Source of the DNA: Azolla caroliniana
Lineage: Eukaryota > Polypodiophyta
Length of the DNA: 64,000 nt
Assembly (NCBI GenBank): GCA_043228905.1
Contig: JBHGNT010000015.1
Coordinates: 16,802,001-16,866,000 of the forward strand
Direction of reading: 5' to 3'
Made by a program: the position numbers and the translations under genes. Each line of letters opens with the position of its first letter. Within the stretch, counting starts at the first letter, position 1. The notes below the pieces were generated by a model. That model did not search any database. It saw only the letters and a list, made by a program, of their open reading frames with translations, and had not been told where the DNA came from. Below, piece after piece: positions 49,584-60,904 of this stretch.

Positions 49584-52500
49584 TCACTCCAAGCTTCGCA
49601 CAACACCAACTTCAGCTGGTCGCAAAACTCTATCATGCAACATATAGCCCACCTATACAAAATATATAAGGGGGAAAAAATCAGAATCAAATTGATCCCT
49701 AAGCCAGTTTTTTAGAACTTACAATATGCATAAAAACAGATCTACCTTGACCACAACAGCAACGGTGCCAGCTTCTTTAGTTGGGTCAGGCACTTCAAAT
49801 AAAGCAAGATGAGAGTTTGGGTCGAATTGCTGACCAGTAGGTTCAAATTTCTCGACTCCAAACTTCTTGAAAACCTGGAAGTATAAGACCACTTAAAACT
49901 TGTAATTGCTTCACTTCTTGAAATTCTACATATATACGTAGAATAACCATTTAAAGCTTGTGCTTGTTTCAATTCCAAACTTCTTGGAAACCTACAACTA
50001 CAATTTCTGATTTTCAAAATTTCTACTGCAAAACCATTTAAACTTTATGATTTTGCAAATCCAAACTTCTTGAAACCTACAAGAAGAAAACAACGAAAAA
50101 CTTGTGATTTTTCAATACTAAACTTCTTGAACACTAAAAATCGAAAACCATTTAAAACTTGTGGATTCAATTCCAAACTTGTTGAGGACATATAAATAGA
50201 AACCAGTAACATTGGTAGTTTTCTCAAATTTAAACTCTTGAAAACCTACAAGTAGAAGACCATTTACAGCTTTGGTTTTTTAAACTCCAAATTTCTTAGA
50301 AATCTACAAGTGGAAAGCCATTAAGATTTGTGAATTTCAATTCAAAATTTCTTGAAGACCAACTAGAAAAATCCTTTAAAACTAGTGTTTTTCACAAGTC
50401 CCAAACTTCTTGAAAATTTACAAGTAAACAAGACCATTGCATCTTCCCCATAATCTTTCTATCAGATAGAATATGAGGTCTTATTACCTTCATGAGCTCT
50501 TTCTCTGTGAGCATTAGTCCTTCAAGCAAACTGTGAAGAAGTTTACCAGTCTCAGATTGATCCGTAGCAAGTCCTTTCTGAACTTCCTCAGGAACTGTCA
50601 TTAAAGCCCTTCTCACATTGTCAGCCACATCGAGTAAATTCTTGGCGAATCCCTGTAATATATGTAGCATTGATCAATGAAGTTCAAAACTACCTTTCTT
50701 ATTATTAATTATAGATATATCTGAATGGCTATACCTGTATAGCAAACTTTTTTGCATTATCCGACTCTCGTTGCAACCTAGTCTTCACATTATCTAGCTC
50801 TGCCTTGCTAGATACAGCTCTCTCTTTCAGTTCAGTTAATTGAGACTCTTTCTCTGCTATCAACGCTTCCACAGTTGATATGGCATTAAGAATGGCTTCG
50901 TTATCTTCTTCAGACATTTCAGATTGCTCTTTTTCACTCTTCCCAGAAGATTCAGGCTCTCCTGTTGTTTGATCCTGCTCACTTCCAGATTGTTCATGCT
51001 TGGCCACCTCTTCAGATGTTTCTTCTGCAGAAGAATCTGAATTGGAATCCTTCTCTGCCATGGGAGATGCAGAAGTGGAAAGCCTCAAAGCATGTGTTGC
51101 AAAAATTGCATACCTGTAAGTGCTTCTTGGCAATGTCTGCCATTGCTGAAATACCGAAAGTCAGCCTTCTTAAAGAAAAAATAATCCACAGATGAAGGAG
51201 CAGGGATTCTCATACGCATATTTATATAGTTAAGGAATCACATTCTATGGAGGGACAATTGTTCAACTAAAATGTAGATGCTAGGATTTAGACTCTGAAC
51301 TTTTATGTCTACGGTTAATTGGAACAAAACTCTAAGTTGCATGCAGGTGTCTCACCTTAAAATCTATCAGAAACGATGAGGGTAGAATGAGTGTTTAGGA
51401 CAACGAAGCACGCATACTTTTATATCTAGAAACGACTCATACAAATAAGGAAATAATATCATCAATTACATTCAAGAAGGTAAATACACAGATTTAAATT
51501 CTTATATAAAGCTATTTTACTCTATAGCATCACAATCCAGGATATACAGCTCTCCAAAAGTGGAAGCAGGAACTTTGAAGCAGTGTTTTAAATGCCATGT
51601 TTATCCTCAAATTTTTGCGCTTTTTTCTTCTGTAATTTCTTTACTTTTATTCTACATGCCACATGGGCAGAGGACTTTAATCAACTAATGTATTCTGCAG
51701 ACATCGGGACCTTTAGTCCTTCTCAATTCTCCCAAGAACTTCTAATTCTAATTTCTTTACTCGGTCTAATTTCCGACAGAGTATGAGTGAACAGCATCAA
51801 CTTCTAAAGTCTGTCCAGACATAACTATTTAACATCTTAATTTAATATGAAATTAAACAATTTCATGTTTCTTTCATGATTGGAAACATGGAAACTAAAC
51901 CATTGATCATAAAATGGAAACATAGAAATTTGATGTTTCCTTCATGATCGGAAAAGTTTCGTTTCTGAGATAAACATGTCTCCCGAAAAAGTTCACTTAT
52001 CATTAAAACAGACAGCTGTTTTTCAAATTTTTACACATGACGTGTTTCAATTTATTTGAAAATAGATTTGTGAATATAACCTATTTTCCTGCTACAGAAG
52101 TATAAGGAGGGCAGGGAGTTGAATGGTGTCAGGTATAATTTAAATGTCATCTATGTGAAACTCCCCTAAAGAGCCTCAGTAAACACAGTCAATGGAATTG
52201 CAAGGGAATCCTGTTATACTAGCCCAAGAAATTCCAGGTTTTAAATAGCTAGTTGTTGAAACATTGAATGCTCATATGGCAACATTAATGAGTCACACCT
52301 CCTTTCCATGAGTCAATGTAATGGTCTCTCATTGTAACACTTGATTGAACCATCCTAACACAAGCATATCATTCTTGCATTTGTGTCTCTCCTAATCATC
52401 TTTCTTTTAAATCACTCATTTCACATTAATACATCAAATAAGTTTCAAGAATGAATCTAACCATAATACACCCTAATTAAGACCTTTCACAGGGTGCATC

Positions 52501-53350
52501 CAGAATTTCCCAATGTACTGCCATGTTACTCCAGGCATCAGTTCAATTGTATGCAGTTGAGCAACAAATCTTAAATTGTGTCTCTTCTCTAATTGCTTGT
52601 TGATTACTCCGTCCGTGTATAGTGATATCATGATCAATCGATTATTCTCATGATCCTTATACTCTTATAACAAGATGTCGCACCCAACCGGAGGTGTTGC
52701 ATTTCCTGTGATGGATGTAGAGCCGAGAAGCTCATGACAATCTGCAAGAAGTATCTGATAACAATCTGAAAAACATGTTGTTGATTGAATCCCACGTACT
52801 CTTGAGTGCGTCACTGTTTCCTTATCAAAAATCTTCACTTTAAGAAGGCTACTTTCCTAAAATAAATGTTTTTCTTCATATGAGACTCACAAAAGAACTG
52901 CAACTGCAAGAAGCCTCTCATGACCGTCGCAAAAAATATGTTTCCAAATATTTTTTTATGCGAGCCTTATTGTTTCCTTATTGAAAATCTTCACTTTAAG
53001 AATGTCTTAGTTTTCAGAATCCGCCATTCCCTCTGGCAGAAAATCGTTTTGTTTCAAAAGAGAACGAAGTGAAAAGGCTTTATTGAACAAATATGCGGTA
53101 ATCTCTAAATTAAAGAACACAAAAAAAAAAAAAAAAAAAAAACAATTCACATAAAACTGGCGTGTTGCGTTCAACTGGAGTATAACTACTGGAAGACGAA
53201 ATTTACCTGGAAGAGAGGAGGGGTGAGCTTGGATGCAGGGGGGTGCTGCAGGGGGGGGGAGCATGGAGACCTTGAAGGAGGATGGATATTGGGGAAGCGA
53301 GGCTCTCTGGAGACCCTTGGCAGTCTTGCACAGAATTGCTTCAGGTTCAT
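49584..53350 (-). CDS. MGE1: mitochondrial GrpE nucleotide-exchange factor (Mge1)
   Basis: Five exons, all in phase 0 with GT-AG borders: 53350-53207, 51145-50735, 50652-50488, 49874-49746 and 49652-49584, giving 305 aa. GrpE releases ADP from mitochondrial Hsp70. Exon 1 (MNLKQFCARLPRVSREPRFP...) and the start of exon 2 (QWQTLPRSTYRYAIFATHAL) are rich in Arg and hydroxyl residues and poor in acids, as in a mitochondrial presequence. An acidic linker and the coiled coil (TELKERAVSSKAELDNVKTR) follow, then FAKNLLDVADNVRRAL, LEGLMLTEKELMK, VFKKFGVEKFEPTGQQFDPN and the family-end signature YMLHDRVLRPAEVGV. Exon 1 contains a nine-C run. A CT-rich leader precedes the ATG. A broken inverted copy lies at 11189-13043. 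Confidence 0.96.
49875..50420 (-). repeat. minisatellite in GrpE intron 3 made of exon-4 acceptor copies
   Basis: About ten diverged units of 50-65 bp fill intron 3. Each contains, on the minus strand, a CTTGTAGGTTTCAAGAAGTT-like phrase, which is the intron-3 acceptor followed by the first codons of exon 4 (V-F-K-K-F). Core positions are about 49912, 49977, 50064, 50121, 50175, 50230, 50289, 50345 and 50403. The real acceptor at 49875-49876 is the last unit. The same array is present in the pseudogene, so it predates that duplication. Confidence 0.88.
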
Positions 53351-53514
53351 AGCTCCTCTCAGAAGGAAGAAGAAGGAAGAAGAAGAAGAAGAAGACAATG
53401 AATGAATGAATGAAATGAGGGAGGGAGTATGTTTGTATGTATGTGTATGTGTATGTGTTATGTTTATGTGTATGTGTTATGTTTATGTGTATGTGTATGT
53501 GTATGTGTATGCGA
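53351..53514. repeat. GrpE leader and (TGTATG)n microsatellite
   Basis: 53351-53410 is the pyrimidine-rich (minus strand) leader of GrpE. 53429-53511 is a TGTATG/TTATGT microsatellite that abuts the left end of the Mutator-like element. Confidence 0.85.
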
Positions 53515-53690
53515 CGTGTCTATTATGACACAAATCATAAAGAGGGCTGGTGAGGGAATCGCGGCCACAGACGGTGCAGGTTGCTCAGAGAAGGCGCGTG
53601 CAATCTGCATCGTCGAATTTCGATAAGGAAGAACGCGCGAAAAAAAAAGTTGTGCAGAGGTCGCCCAACCTTGTCAGAGGTCGCCCAACC
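53515..53690 (+). repeat. MULE left TIR
   Basis: Inverted match to 58857-59032. Starts CGTGTCTATT and ends in the first GGTCGCCCAACC motifs. Confidence 0.88.
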
Positions 53691-54019
53691 GTTGGGTGAC
53701 CAGTTTAAGCAGGTTGCCCAACTGCTTTAGGGCTTATATTGAGTTGGTCACCCAACCAACTCAATAAAAGATGCAGGTCGCCCAACCGTTTATTTTTAAA
53801 GCGGTTGGGTGACTTGCAAAAGTAGGTTGCCCAACTGCTTTAGGGTTTATATTGAGTTGGTCACCCAACCAACCCAATAAAAGATGTAGGTCGCCCAACC
53901 CTTTATTTTTAAAGTGGTTGGGTCACCAGTTGAAGCAGGTTGCCCAACTGCTTTAGGGTTTATATTGAGTTGGTCACCCAACCAACCCAATAAAAGATGT
54001 AGGTCGCCCAACCGATGAC
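53657..54019 (+). repeat. left motif array of the MULE
   Basis: About three ~113 bp units, each with GGTCGCCCAACC, a GGTTGGGTGAC-type inverse, AGGTTGCCCAACTGCTTTAG and GGTCACCCAACCAAC. The motif occurs in both orientations, giving short hairpins. The array ends directly at the TATA box. Confidence 0.9.
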
Positions 54020-54027
54020 TATAAAAG
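54020..54027 (+). promoter_or_regulatory. MULE internal promoter TATA box
   Basis: TATAAAAG directly after the motif array. It is followed by a leader and a good splice donor, CCCAGGTATGT, near 54160. The second MULE copy has an equivalent TATAAAAC at 59375-59382 followed by the same kind of leader (AAACTTGTCATTTTGTCAC). Confidence 0.6.
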
Positions 54028-54159
54028 CCTAAAACCTGTCATTATCTCTCATTTTTTCAAACGAGATTGACAGGTTTCTTTTGCCGGGAAAGAGTTGGGC
54101 GTTAGGCGGCCTGCAATCAACATACACAACAATCAATCTCCTCCATCACTATTCCCAGG

Positions 54160-55370
54160 TATGTACTAAACCCTATCGCATCACTTTTTCTGTTTTTTTT
54201 ACATGTGGTAGGAATAGTTGAGGGATTAGGGTTTGGAGTAGTTGAGGGATTTTGTTTCTTGTTGAGGGATTACAAGGATAAGGATTCATTACTAAAATCA
54301 TGTAGAAGGCTCTACCTCAGACATGAAATCTATGCATTGAATAAGGTAGCAGTATTCGATATTGCATCCTGAGTCTTTTAACTGCATAGTTAAGGTACAA
54401 AACATGGATATGCCATCACTATTATCCCCCCAAAACAAATGGAAAAAATAGTAATAATAATCACGAAGTTGCATTTGAATTGTCTCGATCCTTGGTTTGA
54501 TTGATTCAAAAAGGGGTATTTCAATCTTCCCCCTAAGATCATCCACATCAATTACCACATTTTTTTAATCTTCTTCGAGAATGTGTAACACTTTTCGTTG
54601 AGCGGCATGCAAGCATACTCTACATAACGAAAGGAAAACTATCTTATGGTCTATCAATTACACATTCACTCATCATCATAATCATGGTTCCATACCATCA
54701 TCAATAGCCTTACCCCCTCTTCATAAACCTTCTTACTTCTTTAATCTTGTACTCTCTCTAGTTTACCAACACCAGAGACTCTGGCTTTGATTCAATTAAC
54801 TCTCTTTTATTGACAATCCCCAGAGACAGCTCTGTGCCATGTTTAAACTGTCTCAATCCTTGTTTGATTCAGAATGGCATTGATTTAACCCTGAAGTCAT
54901 TCATATCATTATCATCAAATTTTTTTTGTCATCAACAATGTGTAACAATCTCATTGTCATCTTTTCTTTTCTTCATTTTTTTAGTCATCAATAATGTGTA
55001 ACAATGGCACTAAAGCATTGCCATTGTTCCATCCTCATCTTTTTTTCTTAGAGGTCACATCAACCACATTCACTGCAACACATGACTTTTCCTTTTAGGA
55101 CAAACCACATTTACTAAATCATTTAACCTTCATCTATTGTTTTGCACACAATCCTTACATACAGGGAGGGTCACCACCATCATCATTATATTCCTCCTCC
55201 TCTAATTAGGGATTTGGAACATGATAAGTAGGATATAACATATGGGGAGATTTGGAAGTGAGGGATTAGGGTTTAGGGTTTAGGGTTTAATGATTTGCTT
55301 GCTTAAACTTAATATTGTGTGTGTTTGAGTATTAAATTCAAAAAATGTTTGATTACTTGAATGGTGGTAG
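54160..55370 (+). other. MULE internal non-coding, probable leader intron
   Basis: Runs from the donor near 54160 to the acceptor before the ATG at 55371. It contains duplicated AATGTGTAACAA phrases (about 54938 and 54995) and a (TTTAGGG)3 tract near 55265-55288. No coding frame was recognised. Confidence 0.45.
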
Positions 55371-55726
55371 ATGGCTTCCAAGTCCAAGTACAAAGATTGG
55401 TGGGATTTCGATAACAGTGACATATATCCAACTCAAGAGAGGTATGTCACGAACCAATCTCCCCTAATACTGGTTTAGGGTTTGATGCATGTATGTTGAC
55501 TCGTGATTTGTTAAAGGGTCTTCGTTAGAAGACATTGGTGGGGGAGTTCTTACAAGGATGGATATCTCCGACTTTTGTAAGTGTAATTGCAATGCCTTAT
55601 TCATGTGGATTGTGTATAGATGTGTTCTTATACATATTTGGTGACAGGGCACATAGATGTGGTTCACCAAACACGAAGTGGATTCACTTCGGAATCATAT
55701 GGACGAGTGGGCACGAAGGGTACTAG
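55371..55726 (+). CDS. small spliced frame inside the MULE, function unknown
   Basis: Three putative exons, 55371-55441, 55517-55576 and 55648-55726, have GT-AG borders and agreeing phases and would encode 69 aa. It begins MASKSKYKDWWDFDNSD and continues into VFVRRHWWGSSYKDGYLRLL and AHRCGSPNTKWIHFGIIW. It may be the remaining 5' end of the transposase gene, or an accessory frame. An alternative reading of the third exon (WFTKHEVDSLRNHMDEWARR) also looks protein-like, so the structure is uncertain. Confidence 0.35.
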
Positions 55727-56239
55727 GATTTGCACCTGCGACCGGTGGCTCCATATTGTAAATTTTGTGAATGTTGTTTTCAGCACAAATTTTGCTATAG
55801 AGCTGATGTTATAACTATATTTTGGAATCCACACAAATTTTGTATAGCGAGAATCGACTCATTGTATATCGCGATTACTTATTAATGGAAATGTTGTTTA
55901 CAACAAGTGTTTATCTCAAGTTGATTTGTTGTTTTAAACCAATCACAAGTTGTGATCTAAAGGTGATTGTTGTTTTCAACCAATCTAAGTTGTGATCTAA
56001 AGTTGATTTGTTGTTTTAAAAGTTTCTCAAGTTGTGATCTCCAATAGATTTGACGTTTTAACCAATCATCTACTTAATCCTTTCTCTATCTTATTGGTAA
56101 ATTCTAATTTCACACAACTCCTAGTTCCTAAAAGACTTTCAATTGACTTTAGCAACGTTCCTAGAACCTTCCTCGCGTATGTCTAAAAAAAGGACTTTTT
56201 TTATTTCTTTAATGAACTACGATTTTTCATTCAACGGAG

Positions 56240-56595
56240 AAACCAAGTTGCCCAAACATCTTTAAATTAATTCTCTTTTGATATGGTCACCCAACCAGGT
56301 TGCCCAAACCTCTTAAAATTAATTCTCTTTTAATATGGTAACCCAACAAGGTTGCCCAAACCTCTTAAAATTTATTCTATGTTGATATGGTCACCCAACC
56401 AGGTTGCCCAAACCTCTTACAATTAATTCTCTTTTGATACGGTCACCCAACCAGGTTGCCCAAACCTCTTAAAATTAATTTTCTTTTGATATGGTCACCC
56501 AACCAGGTTGCCCAAACCTCTTGCAATTAATTCTCTTTTGATATGGTCACCCAACCAGGTTGCCCAAACCTCATAATCCAGGTCACCCAACCTGT
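56240..56595 (+). repeat. central ~52 bp motif array of the MULE
   Basis: About seven units of ~52 bp, each with GGTCACCCAACCAGGTTGCC and CAAACCTCTTAAAATTAATT. It lies just upstream of the transposase frame, where the missing N-terminal coding part would be expected. A TTAATCANNTTCT short repeat (56640-56810) follows. Confidence 0.92.
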
Positions 56596-56819
56596 TACCT
56601 AAACGGCCAAAAAAACGGTCACATTTTAAGTCATATTAAACCCTTCACCGTCTTAATCAAGTTCTTATAATCACATTCTCTGCCTTAATCACATTCTCTG
56701 TTTTAATCACGTTCTTATAATCCCATTCTCTATCTTAATTAGGTTCAATTAATTACATTCTCTAGCTTAATCAGATTCTTGTAATCACCGTCTCTATCTT
56801 AATCATAATCCCAAATGCC

Positions 56820-58355
56820 ATGGGAGTTGGTATCCCATTATGGTACATGATATGTAGTTCTGATAAGGGGTCTAACCATGAGCAAGTAGCTTTAGAAACT
56901 TGCTTGAGAGTCATATTTGCACGGATGCCCAATGTGAGGCCAAATGCCATAGTCATCGATAAAAGTTGGACATCATATAATGCCATAAGTAATGTGATTG
57001 CAACAGACCGATTATCTTGGATAGTTACAAATGGGCAAAGGTCGCAAACACATTGTCGACTTTTGTTGTGTCACTTCCACGCAAAAAAAGCATGGTTGGA
57101 CAATTTGTTGCCAAAGGTAAGTGTAACTGAGAGAAACCATCTTTATAATCGGATGTGCCAACTCATGCAATGCATTACGGAATCCACATTCAATGCCCAA
57201 TGTGAGGAGTTAAAGGTAGAATATGCAAACAAGCCAGGTGTTTGGCAATATATAGAAGGAGGATGGTGTGGCTTGACATGTGTGTGGAGGAAACTGTGGC
57301 CCAAATTTGGTAGAATGTTCAACTACAGACATGTTGACACTACCAATCTCATGGAGAGACATTGGCAGTTTATCAAATATACTGCCTTAAGAGGGAGGAT
57401 AAACCGATCAATTACCGATCTCGTGCATGTTTTAATCGGGGACAGTCAAACTGGCACTTGCATCGGGGGTACTGTTATTGAATGGTACAAGCAACGACAA
57501 GAAATATGTGAGAGTGGTAGATTTGCACCACGTGCAAATTGTAGGGATCAAACAACAAGACTTAAAGAGGCCGAAAGGCTACTAGAGGGGTATGAAACTA
57601 ATGATGCGACAATGCATATTGTGGACGAGCCCCGATATTGGTTTAAAATATTGAGCTTGACAAAACCGAATGTATGGTATAATGTATCGCTCCAATGTTC
57701 ATATTGTGATTGCCAAAACCCTACGAGTAAATGTAAGCATATACTTGGCATCAGGATGATTATTGAGAGGCACATGCCACATCTATGTGGGTCATTGCCT
57801 TTTATAGATCATGCAACCCATATGCGCAATGACCATTTCACAGAGACGGAAGTGGAGACAGAAGTAGAACCAGTCGAGGAGACAAACCCTATAACATCAC
57901 AAATGGAGGAATGGGAGTCGAAAATACAAACGGTTGAGGGGGCTATTCAATGTCTTAGGCAAGGGTTACGATCCCTCGACCGTGCAACAATTTTGGCATG
58001 TATGGAGTCCATTGAAGAAATAGGTCAGACGCTGGTGTATCACCTAGGTGCACCGAAACCAACCAATGAAGAAGACCGTGGATCCATAGGGCGTAGGCAA
58101 GCAATTGGTGCAAAAAGGGGAGCATCAATCAACATTTCACAAGATCTTATTGGCAACTCCCCAAACACTTGCAAGGCACACACAGGAAAAATGCAAAGAG
58201 GCGCAAGTCAAGCTAGGAGGCGGTTGCCAATATGTGCAACAGAGAAGATGCGATGCTTGCATTGTGATGCCTTGACCTTTAGATCAAGGGACTCAAATGT
58301 TGATTGTTGCAAGAATTGTGGTCGCATCTTGCCATCATCTCTGGATGAGCCATAA
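56820..58355 (+). CDS. MULE transposase, N-terminally truncated, with SWIM zinc finger
   Basis: 511 aa intronless frame. It begins inside the MULE DDE domain, at MGVGIPLWYMICSSD, a segment that normally follows the first catalytic Asp; that Asp is missing. The second Asp is likely D47 (IVIDKSW). A metal-site-like CHFH lies at 84-87, and the acidic residue of NLMER (E179) is a candidate for the third. A SWIM finger, C296-x-C-x6-C305-x-H307, follows. An acidic coiled-coil-like linker (about 345-400) and a C-terminal zinc ribbon (C479-x2-C482, C497-x2-C500) complete it. MULE transposases cut and paste by binding their TIRs. The frame is open upstream only to about 56764, where short repeats take over, so this copy is probably inactive. 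Confidence 0.85.
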   Translation: MGVGIPLWYMICSSDKGSNHEQVALETCLRVIFARMPNVRPNAIVIDKSWTSYNAISNVIATDRLSWIVTNGQRSQTHCRLLLCHFHAKKAWLDNLLPKVSVTERNHLYNRMCQLMQCITESTFNAQCEELKVEYANKPGVWQYIEGGWCGLTCVWRKLWPKFGRMFNYRHVDTTNLMERHWQFIKYTALRGRINRSITDLVHVLIGDSQTGTCIGGTVIEWYKQRQEICESGRFAPRANCRDQTTRLKEAERLLEGYETNDATMHIVDEPRYWFKILSLTKPNVWYNVSLQCSYCDCQNPTSKCKHILGIRMIIERHMPHLCGSLPFIDHATHMRNDHFTETEVETEVEPVEETNPITSQMEEWESKIQTVEGAIQCLRQGLRSLDRATILACMESIEEIGQTLVYHLGAPKPTNEEDRGSIGRRQAIGAKRGASINISQDLIGNSPNTCKAHTGKMQRGASQARRRLPICATEKMRCLHCDALTFRSRDSNVDCCKNCGRILPSSLDEP

Positions 58356-58726
58356 ACATAGCTTGGGTGGTTTTGCGGACCGGTGCATTTGGGTTTACAA
58401 TGTTTCAAGTGGATTTATGTTGATTTATGAGTGCATTTGGGAGTATGTCATATGTTGATTTATGTTTTAAGTTTCCTTATTCAAGTATGTCATCCTTTGA
58501 TTTGGGTTTATGGTGTTTAAAGTGGATTTACGTTCTCTGTTTTAAGTTTTATGTTTTTTAACTTTTAACTTTTATGTTTTAATATGATTATTTGTTTTAA
58601 CATAAGTATGGTAAAGATCGTCGATTTTGAATAATTTAAGGTTGGATTTTGTGACTGTTTGATATGTTATTGTAAGTTTTAAGGGTAATGAACAAGCTTA
58701 TTTGAAGATTTTGGTCGAAATGATAC
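58356..58726 (+). other. 3' region of the MULE transposase
   Basis: AT-rich, with repeated TTTTAAGTTT phrases. Probable 3' UTR. No other gene. Confidence 0.4.
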
Positions 58727-58890
58727 ATTTGGTTGGGCGACCTGCAACGGTTGGGCGACCAATCGGTTGGGCAACCTGCAAATGTCAGGGTTGGGTGACC
58801 TAAAACGGTTGGGCGACTTGCAACAGTAAGAGTTGGGCGACTTGCAACAGTCAGAGTTGGGCGACCAACGACTCAGAGTTGGGCGACCTC
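58727..58890 (-). repeat. right motif array of the MULE
   Basis: Six to seven GGTTGGGCGACC or AGTTGGGCGAC motifs, mostly inverted relative to the left array, spaced 12-28 bp and running into the right TIR. Confidence 0.9.
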
Positions 58891-59032
58891 TGACAACTTT
58901 TTTTTTCGCGCGTTCTTCCTTATCGAAATCTGACGGTGCAGATCGCACGCGCGTTCCTCTAAGCGACCTACACCGTCTGTGGCCGCGATTCCCTCACCAG
59001 CCCTCTTTATGATTTGATGCAGAATAGACACG
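58857..59032 (-). repeat. MULE right TIR
   Basis: Inverted counterpart of 53515-53690, with a few substitutions and small indels. It ends AATAGACACG and is followed by a TGTATG microsatellite. Confidence 0.88.
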
Positions 59033-59036
59033 AGCA

Positions 59037-59101
<65 letters not shown>
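59037..59101. repeat. (TGTATG/TG)n microsatellite between two MULE ends
   Basis: A simple repeat separating the right end of one MULE from the left end of the next. It matches the one before the first MULE. Confidence 0.9.
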
Positions 59102-59103
<2 letters not shown>

Positions 59104-59108
59104 TGCGA

Positions 59109-59480
59109 CGTGTTTGTTTGCACCTAAATCATAAATAGGCCTGGCGAGGGAATCGCGGCCACGGATGGTGCAGGTCGCTCAGCTTAGGGTGCATGTGAGC
59201 TGCACCATCTTATTTGGATTTTTTTTAATTGCGGGAATAAAAAAAGTTGTCAGTAGTCGCCCAACTATCACCAGCTCGTCCTCCTAACCGAATATGGTCA
59301 CCATAAACAAATGTGGTCACCCAACTATCACAAGCCAGCCGCCCAACCAAATGTGGTCACCCAAATAACACAAGTATAAAACCTTGAAACTTGTCATTTT
59401 GTCACACTTTTTTAACAAGACTATCAGGGTTTTGTGGCGGGAAAACAAAATCAACCATCCAACTAGTGGCCATCACCATT
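59109..59480 (+). mobile_element. left end of a second, related MULE
   Basis: A diverged copy of the left TIR: CGTGTTTGTT, AATCATAAATAGGCCTGG, CGAGGGAATCGCGGCCACGG and AGTTGTCAGTAGTCGCCCAA. Degenerate GGTCACCCAAC motifs, a TATA box (59375-59382) and a leader like that of the first element (TGGCGGGAAAAC) follow. It is in the same orientation as the first element. No matching right end was found before 64000. Confidence 0.75.
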
Positions 59481-60904
59481 GCCATCATCACCTTCTTTGC
59501 CTCCTACGAAAGCAGTAAAATAGCCCCATCATAAGAAGCAATAAGAAACATCAATAACATACAAGTTTGAATAAGGTTTTCCACTAGTCTTCTCTCTCTA
59601 GTTTGATTTGATTGAACCTTATAGTATCCTTCATGCGATTGATATGGAGGGCAAGAATACGATAGCAATGTAGTAGACCATCAATTTGTGCCAATGGATA
59701 TGGCGTATTTTTATTGTTTTGATATGATTGCATGCATTAAAGGGAGAAAACGTAAGCCGAGAGATGGCTGGGATATATATGCTTGGAATATGCACAAGTC
59801 AATGCTAACTAAGTGGAAGAAATTTGTCTTGCTCATTCATTTCCTTCTAATGCTATGAAGCAAGACAAACATATTGTTATGAATAATATTTCCCAAGCAC
59901 GTATTAATGTTGATGAAGCAAAGAACCATATTTGTGTTTTATCTCAATCTTAGGTTTCTGGGAACATTAGAACTGGTAATGGCCAAAAAGCGATTCTAAA
60001 AGCCTTGTTAAGCTTTGCTTTTTGAAATATAGAGTAAGCCTCCTCTTTATTAATGTTAATGCAACAACAAGCATCTCCAAAACTTTGCATCCTAAAACCA
60101 TATTATTAGGGAATGAGAATGAGAATAATTGAAAAATATAATATCTGGATACGAGCAGATGAAGTGAATGAGCATGATAAGGGTTTGCGCATCGCCAAAT
60201 CCCAAGATTTGAGTTGGCATGGTTCGGGGCCCCACCACACTATGACTTAAGAGAAAGATGGAGATTATGTAAAGAAAAAAATATATGACGTATCAAGCCA
60301 GTAAAAAAACACAGGAGCAAGACAATGATCTTGTGGTTGAAGACAAATTGAGGGTGCTACTGAGGGAATATTTGACACATTGAGCTCGAGGGTTGAAAGT
60401 TACAAAAGGAATGGGTGAATCAAGGTGAGTTTATTGACCTCGTGGAAGCTCGAGAAGAAGACATGAATGGGCCTAACATTAGCTTGACATGTGCACAATT
60501 ACCACATGAGAATAACTAACACCCATAAGATAGTGGTGGAAGGCCGAAGCACTATGTTGTAAGGCCAAATGGGAAGGAGTGAAGATGAAGAAAGAAATTT
60601 GGAAGTCAAGAGAAAGTTGGATGAAGTTAAGTATTTGAAAGAAAGAAAGGTTGACAGTGCATTGTGTGCCTCTACAATTAAAGTCTGAACCCCAAAAAAT
60701 CAAGTACAATGGACATGAATGGAATTCAACTAAAAGATTGTTCTCTAAGAATGTGGGAAGAGAAAGAACCCAACTAGGATAGTGTAATTAAGTCTATGAT
60801 GAGCCTCGTGCTACATTTGAATACCAAGGTATCATGAATGGTCATGGATGCAAATGTTATGTATTTATTAACAATCTCAATGATGCAACTCTAACATGCA
60901 TTAT
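59481..60904. other. unrecognised, possibly interior of the second MULE
   Basis: No domain was recognised. Short open pieces (for example around 59690-59860) have no known match. The interval could be decayed interior of the second MULE. Confidence 0.4.

Larger units (their letters stand above)
53515..59032 (+). mobile_element. Mutator-like element (MULE) with long TIRs
   Basis: Terminal inverted repeats of about 175 bp (53515-53690 and 58857-59032) share CGTGTCTATT, AATCATAAAGAGGGCTGG, TGAGGGAATCGCGGCCACAG and TTTCGATAAGGAAGAACGCG. Inside are three arrays of GGTCGCCCAACC-type motifs, a TATA promoter, a small spliced frame and a SWIM-domain transposase frame. A clear 9 bp target duplication could not be resolved because both ends sit in TGTATG repeats. 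The transposase lacks its N-terminal catalytic part, so this copy is probably not autonomous. Confidence 0.85.
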